This document shows, piece by piece, positions 1-6,676 of a stretch of 11,858 nt of DNA (position 1 is its first letter; each line of letters opens with the position of its first letter). The notes beneath the pieces were generated by a model. It saw only the letters and a program-made list of their open reading frames with translations. It was not told where the DNA came from and searched no databases. The stretch spans positions 1-11,858 of the forward strand of contig CAMDKE010000042.1 of NCBI GenBank assembly GCA_945901215.1, written 5' to 3'. The stretch comes from Comamonas sp. lk (GTDB lineage Bacteria; Pseudomonadota; Gammaproteobacteria; Burkholderiales; Burkholderiaceae_C). A program made the translations under genes and the position numbers.

Positions 1-1
1 C

Positions 2-1189
2 CCAGGCCATGGCAACCCGGTGGCCTTGGCGCCAGACCCCGCGCCCTTGCAGCGCCACGCTTTGTTTTATTACCAAGCCAGTGCCGACCTGGGCCACGTG
101 CAGGCCCAGCACAACATCGGCGTGCTGTACGCCATGGGCCAGGCAGTCCCTCAGGACTTGGCTGCCGCCCTGGCGCACTACCAGCAGGCGGCGCAAGCAG
201 GCGACGCGGCATCCCAGTTTGCCGCAGCCGTGCTGTTGGACGGTAGCCAAGGTGACGGTGTGGCAAGCCCGCGAGACCAGGTGGTGCAGCTCTTGGAGCA
301 AGCGGCGGCCCAAGGCCACGCTGCGGCGCAGCAACGGCTAGACACCTTGCAGTTTGATGGCGTGGCGTCCAGCCCCGACTACGCCAAACTCGCCGCCGCC
401 TGCAAAAGTGCGGCCACGCAGGGTGACGCCAGTGCCGCGTTCAACCTGGGCCTGCTGCTTGCCCAGGGCTTGGGCGTGCCAGCCGACACAGCGCAAGCAG
501 CCTATTGGTACGGCCAGGCGGCGCAAGCCGGCATTCCCGCAGCCATGAACAACCTCGCCGTGCTCGAACTCCAGGCCTGGCGCAGCCTATCTGATGCAGC
601 AACCGGACCTGCCTCGCAGCGCGCGCTGGCAGCACAGCAGGCCCTGCAAAACCTCGAAGCCGCCGCCGCTGACCAACAGGCCGATGCCTTGTTTAACCTG
701 GGCGTGTTGTGCGCGCAAGGCATGGTCCGCAGCCGCGACATGGCGCAGGCCCACCACTACTTCGAAGCCGCTGCAGCGCTGGGACACGGCCCGGCCCAAT
801 TCAACCTAGCCGTCCTGCTGGCCCAGGGCGAGGGCTGCCAGAGCGACCCAGCGCGTGCGCTAGAGCTGCTGCACCAGGCGGCCCAGGCGGACGAGGCTGC
901 TGCGCTGTACACGCTGGGACGCATGCATGTGCTGGGCGACGGCCTTGCGCCCGACGCAGCCCAGGGCCTGCGCTATTACGAACAAGCCGCCGCCTTGGGC
1001 GATGGCGCCGCGCAGTTCAACCTGGGCTTTATGTATGCCAACGCGCAGGGCACCAAACAAAACTATCCGCTGGCCTTGCGCTGGTACCAGGCCGCAGCAG
1101 GCCAGGCACCTGCTCTGGCGCTGGCGCCCCCCATCGCAACGTCCGCACCGCTGGCCGCCCCAGCGGCCTTGCTGAAGCAGGCAGCCTGA
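2..1189 (+). CDS. Sel1-repeat protein, 5' end outside window
   Basis: The reading frame is open from the left edge to a TGA at 1187-1189 (395 visible codons). A GTG at 20 is in frame, but Sel1-like sequence starts right after it and there is no ribosome site, so the true start is probably upstream. The protein consists of Sel1 helical repeats. The last four visible are contiguous and exactly 36 residues each (nt 680-787, 788-895, 896-1003, 1004-1111), with the signature A-x-F-N-L-G at the start of helix A and Y-x-x-A-A-x-x-G at the end. Earlier copies lie near 95-205 and 430-535. The tail is Ala/Pro-rich. Sel1 repeats are protein-interaction scaffolds; the Vibrio T-ring protein MotX contains them. 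Because flgP and flgT follow 84 bases later, a structural role at the flagellar base is possible, but this is inference. No signal peptide can be judged because the N-terminus is missing. A generic Sel1 regulator is the alternative. Confidence 0.85.
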   Translation, partial: PGHGNPVALAPDPAPLQRHALFYYQASADLGHVQAQHNIGVLYAMGQAVPQDLAAALAHYQQAAQAGDAASQFAAAVLLDGSQGDGVASPRDQVVQLLEQAAAQGHAAAQQRLDTLQFDGVASSPDYAKLAAACKSAATQGDASAAFNLGLLLAQGLGVPADTAQAAYWYGQAAQAGIPAAMNNLAVLELQAWRSLSDAATGPASQRALAAQQALQNLEAAAADQQADALFNLGVLCAQGMVRSRDMAQAHHYFEAAAALGHGPAQFNLAVLLAQGEGCQSDPARALELLHQAAQADEAAALYTLGRMHVLGDGLAPDAAQGLRYYEQAAALGDGAAQFNLGFMYANAQGTKQNYPLALRWYQAAAGQAPALALAPPIATSAPLAAPAALLKQAA

Positions 1190-1217
1190 GCCATGAAAGG
1201 CCGGTTGCGAATGGCAT

Positions 1218-1244
1218 TCAAGATATTGCGGCATGTGCCGATTC
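1218..1244 (+). promoter_or_regulatory. sigma-28 (FliA) promoter for the flgP operon
   Basis: The -35 element TCAAGATA (1218-1225) is followed by an 11-base spacer and the -10 element GCCGATTC (1237-1244). This matches the FliA consensus of TCAAG or TAAA followed by GCCGAT at the proper distance. The predicted transcript starts near 1251, about 20 bases before the flgP ATG at 1274. It therefore excludes the in-frame ATG at 1193 as the start. Confidence 0.8.
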
Positions 1245-1273
1245 CCTGTAGGACTATCTCAAAGGATGCCTCT

Positions 1274-1756
1274 ATGAATCCCCTGCTCCCCCTGACCGTC
1301 GGCTTGCTGGCAACCTTGCTCAGCGCATGCCAGTCACTGCCCTCAGTGGTCGCCGCCCGTGCGCCTGTGGCCGAAGTGCCAGCCAACATGATTCCACTGG
1401 TGGAAAAGCGCGAGTCGCTCACCGCCACAGGTTACGCCGTCATCAGCGTACAAAACCACCGCACTCCGGCCCAGCAGCGCCTGCTGGCCATTCGTGCGGC
1501 CAAGCTGGACGCCTACCGCTCGCTGACCGAGCAGGTGTACGGCCTGCGCATGGACGCTACCGCCACGGTGGCCGATATGGTGGTGCAAAACGACACCTTC
1601 CGCAGCCGTGTAGAGGGCGTGATTTACGGCGCCACACTGGTCAGCATCACGCCCTCGGGCGATGACACTTACGAAACCACGCTTTCACTGGACAAGGCCA
1701 CGGTGCAAGATCTGCGCATGCTGTACCTGGGCCAACTTACGGCCAAGGCCAAATAA
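1274..1756 (+). CDS. flgP: FlgP-like outer-membrane lipoprotein (LPP20 family)
   Basis: Encodes 160 residues. The ATG at 1274 is chosen because AAAGGA lies seven bases upstream (1261-1266), the sigma-28 promoter lies between it and the earlier in-frame ATG at 1193, and the product begins directly with a lipoprotein signal: a hydrophobic stretch ending in the lipobox L-S-A-C, with lipidated Cys19. Gln at +2 predicts sorting to the outer membrane. The mature part has the LPP20/FlgP pattern: a G-Y-A-V-I-S strand, an A-A-K-L-D-A-Y-R helix, then V-x-G-x-I-Y-G-A. In Vibrio, FlgP forms the H-ring around the LP ring of the basal body with FlgO and FlgT and stabilises the outer-membrane passage. It is the first gene of a compact operon; the next gene starts ten bases downstream. 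Family assignment is strong; the exact orthology is inferred from the adjoining flgT-like gene. Confidence 0.8.
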   Translation: MNPLLPLTVGLLATLLSACQSLPSVVAARAPVAEVPANMIPLVEKRESLTATGYAVISVQNHRTPAQQRLLAIRAAKLDAYRSLTEQVYGLRMDATATVADMVVQNDTFRSRVEGVIYGATLVSITPSGDDTYETTLSLDKATVQDLRMLYLGQLTAKAK

Positions 1757-1766
1757 AGAGACTGCC

Positions 1767-2966
1767 TTGGTCAACCGGAACCTGTGCCTCCACACCCGCA
1801 CCCGCAGCGCGCTACTGACCGGTGCGTTGCTGGCGTGCGCTGGGGCTGCTGCGGCACAGGCCGAAACCGCCCAAACGCTGGAGGAGCGACTGGCGGCCAT
1901 CCGCCAAGGCCTGGTACAAGCCGCCCTTGAAGGCACGACCCAGGTCACAGCCACCCAGTGGATAGACGCCCAGGGCGCGCTGCGCGAGAGCAGCTCGTTT
2001 CGTAGCGGCATGCAGGTGCGCGGCGTGCGCATCATCGGCTATGACACCGACGCGCAAGGCGATGTGAAGGCCAAAATCGATTGGCAAACGCTCAAGCCCA
2101 CCGGCGCTGCGCCCACCGCCAGCGCAAAAACCGCCACACCGATCTGCAAGCCCGCCCCAGCGGGACATTTGCAACAGGTGGTGGCCTGGTCGTGGTCTAG
2201 CCCCTTGCCCTGGAATATCGACGATGTACCCGTCATCGACGCCCTGCAAGCCACGCTAGAGGCCCAATGGCAGCAGGCCAGCGCCCATTCCGCCCTGTGG
2301 CGTTGGACCAACCGCACAGGCCAGGAAGACCGAACGGCCTACCAACAGGCCTTGCTGGGCACCGCAGCCGACGATGCGCCCTGGCAGCTCACCGTGCAGG
2401 TCACACCTGCACGCAAATTGCCACCCGAGCCAGGCGCCGATGCAACCGTGCCTGCGCACAAAATGGGCATGGCGCGCGTGCTCGACGAGCCTGTCTTGCA
2501 ACTCCAGGTGCAGCTGCGCATGACCCTGAGCGCACGCAACGAAAGCCGACCAGTGCTTCAGTCCACCGTCAACCTGGGGCTGCAGGCCACAGCCGACAAC
2601 TGGGCGCTGCCGCAGCTTAAAGATGCCTCGCGCCAACTGGTTGAGCAACAGGTGCGCAAGTGGAGCCAAGAAATGCAGGCCGTATTGAATTGCCGCGCCG
2701 TCACCGCCGAAGTGACGCAAGCCAACGGCGCCCTGCTGCGCATCAATGCCGGATCGGTCGCCGGCGTGCGCGTGGGCGACGAATGGTTCCTGGCCGATGG
2801 ACAGAACTTTCCCCAACGCATTTTGGAGCGCGGCATGCCGTCGCAGACCGTGCTAGCTAAGGTGCAGTACGTAGGCCCGTTTGATGCCCAATTGCGTGCG
2901 GTAGCAGGCCCCGGGCCCAGCGTCCAGCGCAACTGGAGCGCCTGGTCCGCACAAGACGTGCGCTAA
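1767..2966 (+). CDS. flgT: FlgT-like flagellar assembly protein (H-ring)
   Basis: Encodes 399 residues from a TTG start at 1767, chosen because AAAGAG (1755-1760) is at ideal distance and the product then opens with a clean Sec signal peptide (Arg-rich n-region, Leu/Ala core, A-Q-A cleavage near residue 32). The frame is open further upstream only as an overlap with flgP. The N-terminal third, about residues 35-105, has the FlgT_N style: a helix with repeated A-I-R and A-L-E, then alternating strands. The C-terminal part, about 320-395, carries an SH3-like segment with L-R-I-N-A-G-S-V-A-G-V-R-V-G-D, typical of FlgT_C. The mature protein has two cysteines, one after the N-terminal domain and one just before the C-terminal domain, possibly a disulfide. 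In Vibrio, FlgT is the inner H-ring component and helps place other ring proteins. The low conservation of this family leaves some doubt about strict orthology. Confidence 0.75.
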   Translation: MVNRNLCLHTRTRSALLTGALLACAGAAAAQAETAQTLEERLAAIRQGLVQAALEGTTQVTATQWIDAQGALRESSSFRSGMQVRGVRIIGYDTDAQGDVKAKIDWQTLKPTGAAPTASAKTATPICKPAPAGHLQQVVAWSWSSPLPWNIDDVPVIDALQATLEAQWQQASAHSALWRWTNRTGQEDRTAYQQALLGTAADDAPWQLTVQVTPARKLPPEPGADATVPAHKMGMARVLDEPVLQLQVQLRMTLSARNESRPVLQSTVNLGLQATADNWALPQLKDASRQLVEQQVRKWSQEMQAVLNCRAVTAEVTQANGALLRINAGSVAGVRVGDEWFLADGQNFPQRILERGMPSQTVLAKVQYVGPFDAQLRAVAGPGPSVQRNWSAWSAQDVR

Positions 2967-2988
2967 CCCACTGCAGGAAAACACCGCC

Positions 2989-3411
2989 ATGACCGCACTC
3001 CTCCGTTTCGCCCTTAGCACCCTGGCAGCGTGCATGGTGGGCCTGGGGTCGCAAGCGCAGGCCGAAACTACCGCGGCACCAGCCAGCGTGACCACCCCGC
3101 CCGCCGCTGCTAACAGCTACAAACCCAAGGCCTCGGAGTCGCTTGACCAGGTGATTGCCAAAACCCTGCCGGGCAGCCCACTCAAAATCGAGCTGCTGCG
3201 CCAAGCCTTTGTGGCACAAAACCCCCAAGCCATCATCGCGGGCAAGGTACCCAAGCTGCGCAAAGGCGCAACCCTGATCGTGCCCGACCACGACCAGCTT
3301 ATTCAACGCACACTCGGAGTCCTGGCCCCGGTCAGCGAATCCACCCAGCCTGCGGTCACCGCGCGCTCCTCCACATTTGAAGAGCGCAAACGCTGGGTGC
3401 AGTACCCGTGA
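2989..3411 (+). CDS. Small exported protein with LysM/FimV-like domain
   Basis: Encodes 140 residues; ATG at 2989 has AGGAAA at 2975-2980. Residues 1-25 are a Sec signal peptide with A-Q-A/E cleavage. A Thr/Ala/Pro linker follows to about residue 40. Residues 45-105 contain an E-S-L-D-Q-V-I motif, a helix F-V-A-Q-N-P-x-A-I, then G-K-V-P-K-L-R-K-G-A-T-L-I-V-P. This is the pattern of the variant LysM domain at the start of FimV proteins, in which the Asn-Pro pair precedes a leaf of L-x-x-G-x-x-L-x-V-P. It predicts periplasmic peptidoglycan binding. The gene sits between the flgT-like gene and a FliK-like gene; its TGA overlaps the GTG of the next gene, so it is translationally coupled. It stands about where a third H-ring partner might be expected, but it does not look like FlgO. 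The exact function is unknown. Confidence 0.75.
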   Translation: MTALLRFALSTLAACMVGLGSQAQAETTAAPASVTTPPAAANSYKPKASESLDQVIAKTLPGSPLKIELLRQAFVAQNPQAIIAGKVPKLRKGATLIVPDHDQLIQRTLGVLAPVSESTQPAVTARSSTFEERKRWVQYP

Positions 3412-4658
3412 TTGCCGTCACCGAGAGCACTGCGCCGCCGCGGCCCAGTCCGCTCTTCGTGCAAGGCCAGGCCTCGGTTCCCCTGGTAGAAGCCCTCACA
3501 GCGCGGGTACTCGACCTCAAAGACGGGCAAACCGTGCAGGCCACCGTGCAGTCCCAGGGCGAACAAATGGCCTTGATGCTGCGGGGCAGGCAAATCGGTG
3601 TGCCGCGCAATGCCGGCTGGGAGGTCGGGCAGCGCCTGAACTTTCAGGTGCAGTCCCAGGCCGACGGCAGCGTGCTGCTGCAACTTCTTCCAGCACCCTT
3701 TCGAACCAGCGCCAGCCCTCTGGCCAACCCCGGTGCGCCAGCGCCCACCGTGCTTGCGGGCCAGGCAAGCACGCCCACTGCGGGCGCTGCGCCGGCGGCT
3801 GCGGCACCCGCTGTCACCGCCTTGGTACCTCTGGATGCAGCCAGCCAGGCCTATGGCGCCGGTGGCCTGTGGGCGCCGTTTGCCGGGTTTTCGGGCACGT
3901 TCTCCCGTCTGGGAAGCCTGCTCTACCGCAAACCCGGCCAGCCCGACGTACGCGCCCTTTTCACACCCGGCAGCTTGGACGCATTGCTGGCCAAGGCCGA
4001 CGCCAAACCTGAAATTCAAGCCCAGTGGCAGGCCATGCGGCTGAGCACCGAGCGCATTTCTCCCGAAGCGATTCGCATGGCCGTGCTGGCGGCCATGGGT
4101 TCTGAGACCAGCCTGAGCCGGGTGCGCAACCCCTCGCCTCTGGACCCCAAGCAAATGCTCCAGCAGATCCTGAAGTCGCTCACCGAGGTGTCGGAGGAGG
4201 ACAGCGCCGAAGTCCAACAGGTCAAACGCGCCCTGGGCGACCTCGACGCTGCCCAGCTCAGCGCCGTGCAGGCGCAGGGCAATGCGGCCTTGGCGATGGC
4301 AGTGGTCTTGCCGTTTGTAAACCACGAGCCCGTCGAGCTGGTGTTTGAGCGCCCCGCGCGCGAGGGTGATCAGGAGTCGGTTTTTACCGTCAGCGCCCAC
4401 TCCAACAGCCAGGACTACGGCGAGCTGTGGCTCAAAGCCGACCTGCACGCCAACGAGCAGGTCGACCTGTCCATGTGGGCGGTACGCGCATCGGTGCTGG
4501 AGCTGGCGCGCACGGGCGCAGATCAGTTACGGCAAAACCTGCAAGACGCCGGCTTGTCGATGCGCTCGTTCCAGGCTATTGCGGGGCCGCGCCCCAACGA
4601 CCCCAGCCCCGTGAAGCCCTTGGCGCGACCCGGTGAAGTGCTGGACTTTCGGGTATGA
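3408..4658 (+). CDS. FliK-like hook-length control domain protein
   Basis: Encodes 416 residues from a GTG at 3408 that overlaps the stop codon of the previous gene; its own TGA overlaps the next ATG. There is no signal peptide, which fits export through the flagellar type III apparatus or a cytoplasmic role. The N-terminal 100 residues are beta-rich, residues 100-140 are a low-complexity Ala/Pro/Thr linker, the middle is helical, and residues 300-395 resemble the C-terminal hook domain of FliK (Flg_hook): a strand G-E-L-W-L-K-A-D-L, a second strand V-D-L-S-M-W-A-V, then a helix L-R-Q-N-L-Q-D-A-G-L-S. The FliK C-terminal domain contacts the FlhB cytoplasmic domain and causes the switch from rod/hook to filament export. 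The gene immediately downstream is an FlhB-C-like protein, which supports a paired function. Divergence suggests a FliK paralogue, not necessarily the hook ruler itself. Confidence 0.72.
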   Translation: MIAVTESTAPPRPSPLFVQGQASVPLVEALTARVLDLKDGQTVQATVQSQGEQMALMLRGRQIGVPRNAGWEVGQRLNFQVQSQADGSVLLQLLPAPFRTSASPLANPGAPAPTVLAGQASTPTAGAAPAAAAPAVTALVPLDAASQAYGAGGLWAPFAGFSGTFSRLGSLLYRKPGQPDVRALFTPGSLDALLAKADAKPEIQAQWQAMRLSTERISPEAIRMAVLAAMGSETSLSRVRNPSPLDPKQMLQQILKSLTEVSEEDSAEVQQVKRALGDLDAAQLSAVQAQGNAALAMAVVLPFVNHEPVELVFERPAREGDQESVFTVSAHSNSQDYGELWLKADLHANEQVDLSMWAVRASVLELARTGADQLRQNLQDAGLSMRSFQAIAGPRPNDPSPVKPLARPGEVLDFRV

Positions 4659-4957
4659 GCGTGCGCCGCCAAGCCATTGCCCTGGAGTACGGTACCCATA
4701 CTGCACCCCTGGTCACTGCCAAAGCCGAAGACGAGCTGGCGCTGGAGATGATCGCCCAGGCCAAACTCCACGGCGTCTACATTACCCAAGACCCGGTGCT
4801 GCTGGGCCTGCTCAGCCGCTTGGACGTGGACGAGGAAATACCGCCCGAGCTCTATACCGCCGTATCAGTCATTCTGTCTTGGGTGTACTGGCTCAAGGGC
4901 ATGCGCCCCGGGGACGAAAAAAACGCACCTTCCGACCAAGAATCCGAGCACGCTTAG
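4655..4957 (+). CDS. flhX: FlhX: stand-alone FlhB C-terminal domain
   Basis: Encodes 100 residues. The ATG at 4655 overlaps the TGA of the FliK-like gene (ATGA). Residues 5-82 match the cytoplasmic C-terminal part of FlhB/YscU-type export-switch proteins: A-I-A-L-E-Y, then A-P-L-V-T-A-K, a helix with A-x-x-x-x-V-Y-I-T, then E-I-P-P-E-L-Y-T-A-V and V-Y-W-L. The transmembrane region and the N-P-T-H autocleavage motif of full FlhB are absent, so the protein corresponds to the piece that follows the cleavage site. Such proteins (FlhX/FhlB, YlqH type) can partly replace the C-terminal fragment of FlhB in other bacteria. Location next to a FliK-like gene suggests that the two work together on export specificity. 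The last 15 residues are acidic and polar. The end overlaps convergent flgN by four bases. Confidence 0.85.
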   Translation: MSVRRQAIALEYGTHTAPLVTAKAEDELALEMIAQAKLHGVYITQDPVLLGLLSRLDVDEEIPPELYTAVSVILSWVYWLKGMRPGDEKNAPSDQESEHA

Positions 4958-5355
4958 GCGTCGCTATAGCCCGATTTGCGCGAAAACCGCGAGATGTGGC
5001 CCAAACGGTCATAGACCTCGACCGAACTGGCAGGGTCTGGAAAGCGCAGGCTCTCCAGGGTTCCGCGAATGGCTTCGAGCTTGCGGTCCATCAAGACCGA
5101 ATTGCGCCGGTGCAAATCGCGACACACCAGCATGAGCTCACGAAAATCCTGCCATTGCGGCAGGGTCTGAACCTCGGTGGCAGGGGGAGCCAGGCGCGTG
5201 ATTTCGGCCAATAACTCGTTTTTTAAGGGCTGAAGCTGCTCGAACTGGTCGAGCTCTTGGCTGCGCAGGGCAACAAACTCCTGCTCCAGCATGTGCGACA
5301 GCTGGGTGGCTAGCTCCTTGGCGGATTGGACCGGGTCGCTCAAAAGGGCTCTCAA
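4954..5355 (-). CDS. flgN: FlgN-like export chaperone
   Basis: Encodes 133 residues if it begins at the TTG at 5355; a second TTG at 5343 has GAGAG just upstream and could be the real start, shortening the protein by four residues. The product is almost wholly helical and Leu/Glu/Gln-rich: an initial helix with L-A-T-Q-L-S-H-M-L-E-Q-E, a middle helix, and a third with L-M-L-V-C-R-D-L-H-R-R-N followed by I-R-G-T-L-E-S-L. This is the FlgN pattern. FlgN is the cytoplasmic chaperone for the hook-filament junction proteins FlgK and FlgL. The gene lies 13 bases after flgM, the usual flgMN order. No classical Shine-Dalgarno precedes 5355, so coupling to flgM translation is likely. The stop codon shares bases with that of flhX on the other strand. 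Confidence 0.85.
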   Translation of the reverse strand: MRALLSDPVQSAKELATQLSHMLEQEFVALRSQELDQFEQLQPLKNELLAEITRLAPPATEVQTLPQWQDFRELMLVCRDLHRRNSVLMDRKLEAIRGTLESLRFPDPASSVEVYDRLGHISRFSRKSGYSDA

Positions 5356-5368
5356 GCGGTGTGCAAGG

Positions 5369-5710
5369 TCAATTGCTGATCAGCTGCTCAAGTGCCACAA
5401 AGCTCTCGGCGATACGGCGCGGGTTGAGCGGGTAGTGGCCGCTTTCAATGGCTTTTTTGATCGACTCGACTTTGGCGCGGTCAAAGTCGGGCTCCTGCTT
5501 CAAGCGCTCGTTGATGGCTTTAAAGCCGGCTACTTCTGCGCCTTTGGCCGCTGCAGCGGATTTGCTGACCGCCATGTCGGTTTCCAAGGGCGCAGGTCCA
5601 CCGACCGACGAAGCGGCCAGCGACTCCAGTTTGGATGCCTGGTCCAGTGCCTTACGCAGGGGACTATCAGCCGGCGCCTGGCGCGAATAAGGGTTGATGG
5701 CGTTGGTCAT
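5369..5710 (-). CDS. flgM: FlgM anti-sigma-28 factor
   Basis: Encodes 113 residues from the ATG at 5710. The N-terminal half is Ala/Ser-rich and probably disordered, as in known FlgM. The C-terminal 45 residues hold the conserved sigma-28-binding part: V-E-S-I-K-K-A-I-E-S-G-H-Y-P-L-N-P, then I-A-E-S-F-V-A-L-E-Q-L-I. FlgM binds FliA in the cytoplasm and is exported through the flagellum after hook completion, which releases late gene expression. It has its own sigma-28 promoter (5762-5788), giving the usual feedback in which FliA makes its own inhibitor. flgN follows in the same operon, and read-through from flgA is possible because no terminator separates them. It is slightly longer than the enterobacterial protein (about 97 residues). 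Confidence 0.95.
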   Translation of the reverse strand: MTNAINPYSRQAPADSPLRKALDQASKLESLAASSVGGPAPLETDMAVSKSAAAAKGAEVAGFKAINERLKQEPDFDRAKVESIKKAIESGHYPLNPRRIAESFVALEQLISN

Positions 5711-5761
5711 TGGGAACTCACTTTGGTAACTAAGGTCACGTTTTAAGATTTACTATCCCTT

Positions 5762-5788
5762 GAATCGGTAGCTGCAAAAATAACTTGA
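5762..5788 (-). promoter_or_regulatory. sigma-28 promoter for flgMN
   Basis: Read on the - strand: the -35 element TCAAGTTA (5788-5781), an 11-base spacer, then the -10 element ACCGATTC (5769-5762). Spacing and core C-C-G-A-T equal those of the promoter before flgP. The start of flgM is about 50 bases downstream. Control of flgM by sigma-28 is well known in other bacteria. Confidence 0.75.
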
Positions 5789-5792
5789 GGCC

Positions 5793-5820
5793 TTTTTCAA
5801 ACATTTTTCAAACTTTTTTT
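5793..5820 (-). repeat. Phased A-tracts upstream of the flgM promoter
   Basis: Two copies of TTTTTCAAAC (5793-5802, 5804-5813) and a run of seven T (5814-5820) put A/T tracts on 11-base centres near 5795, 5806 and 5817. They begin five bases upstream of the flgM -35 element as read on the - strand. Tracts spaced by one helical turn bend DNA, and A-rich DNA here could also bind RNA polymerase alpha subunits as an UP element. The flgA stop codon lies inside the last tract. Confidence 0.6.
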
Positions 5821-6676
5821 ACAAACCGCGCGCGGCATTGGGGCCGGTGACCACCCCACTAAGGATTCGACCCGAGTCGGGATTTTTTAAGCGCACTTGT
5901 TCTCCCATTCGTCCATCTTGCAGTGCTTCAACCCGCGCGGTGATGCTAAAGCCGCCGCCCTGGGTCACGGTCAGCATAACAGCCTGGCCTTGTTTGACCA
6001 ACACGGCGCGCCGCACATCGTGGCTGCGCAAGGGCACGCCCGCCGGTATGTCGCGCACCATTTCTCCGTTCTCCACGTCTTTGACCGACGACACGGCTTG
6101 TGGGTCGACCCCCTGGCCTGCAACCTCCACCTCTTGAACCATCTCGGATATCACCAGACTGCCTGCGCGCAGCAACTGGCTAGCCACCACCACCTTGCGC
6201 AGCCCCGGTGGCGCAGCTGCGCCAGCCTTGACACCGGTGCCCGCACTGGGCGCTGAACTGGGCGCTGAACTGGCCGTCGCGGGACTGGTAGATGCCAGTG
6301 GCAGGCCCGGCGCCACCCCTGGCTTGAGCACCACGCGCATATACAACTGCCACGCAGGGTTACCTAGACAGCGCACGCGCACGGTCTCGCGTGAGGCAAA
6401 AGGGGAGTCCATCACCAGCGCGCGGTCGCAGGTTTGCAATTGGACCCGCCCGTCCATGGGCGCAAAGGTGAACTGGTTGGGCGCGAGCTGCTGGGTTTGC
6501 TGCACCCACTGACCCACCTCGGTCCATAGCTTGTCGCCCCCAACGGGCACTTGCGCCGGCACGCCAGCGCCCATCAGCAGCAGCAAGCAGCCCAGCGCCC
6601 GGCCCAGCAGCAGGCGTGCAGCTACCGTGCGCTTGGAGACAGCGCCTGGTACTTGCGGATGGCACAGCAATTGCAT
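5819..6676 (-). CDS. flgA: FlgA P-ring chaperone
   Basis: Encodes 285 residues from the ATG at 6676. An in-frame ATG at 6724 is rejected because it abuts a sigma-54 promoter whose transcript should start near 6717. The N-terminus is a Sec signal: basic residues, a Leu-rich core (about 22-36) and cleavage near V-P-A-Q. An N-terminal periplasmic domain follows, then a Ser/Ala/Pro-rich linker with a duplicated S-S-A-P, and a C-terminal SAF domain from about residue 165 with V-V-V-A-S-Q-L-L-R-A-G and D-I-P-A-G-V-P-L-R. The end, I-L-S-G-V-V-T-G-P-N-A-A-R, is close to the usual FlgA terminus. FlgA binds FlgI in the periplasm and prompts P-ring assembly around the rod. The linker is longer than in enterobacterial FlgA. 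flgM follows in the same direction after 108 bases. Confidence 0.92.
   Translation of the reverse strand: MQLLCHPQVPGAVSKRTVAARLLLGRALGCLLLLMGAGVPAQVPVGGDKLWTEVGQWVQQTQQLAPNQFTFAPMDGRVQLQTCDRALVMDSPFASRETVRVRCLGNPAWQLYMRVVLKPGVAPGLPLASTSPATASSAPSSAPSAGTGVKAGAAAPPGLRKVVVASQLLRAGSLVISEMVQEVEVAGQGVDPQAVSSVKDVENGEMVRDIPAGVPLRSHDVRRAVLVKQGQAVMLTVTQGGGFSITARVEALQDGRMGEQVRLKNPDSGRILSGVVTGPNAARGL
6245..6268. repeat. 12-base tandem duplication in the flgA linker
   Basis: The 12-mer ACTGGGCGCTGA occurs twice in direct succession, with the first five bases of a third copy following. On the coding strand it gives the repeated S-S-A-P of the FlgA linker. It keeps the frame and is probably a recent slippage product with little effect on function. 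Confidence 0.75.

Noticed and set aside
1193..1273. N-terminal extension of flgP from the ATG at 1193
   Set aside because: The sigma-28 promoter lies inside it, and the lipoprotein signal begins at the ATG at 1274 with a good ribosome site.
3303..4448. Long open frame (381 codons) on the - strand across the FliK-like gene
   Set aside because: It lies opposite a well-supported coupled gene, its composition is that of a reversed GC-rich gene, and its product has no recognisable domain.
4633..5214. Open frame on the + strand spanning flhX and part of flgN
   Set aside because: It covers two recognised genes in another frame or strand and resembles no family.
5291..5746. Open frame of 151 codons on the + strand opposite flgM and flgN
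   Set aside because: FlgM on the other strand is certain and has promoter and conserved motifs; this is a shadow.
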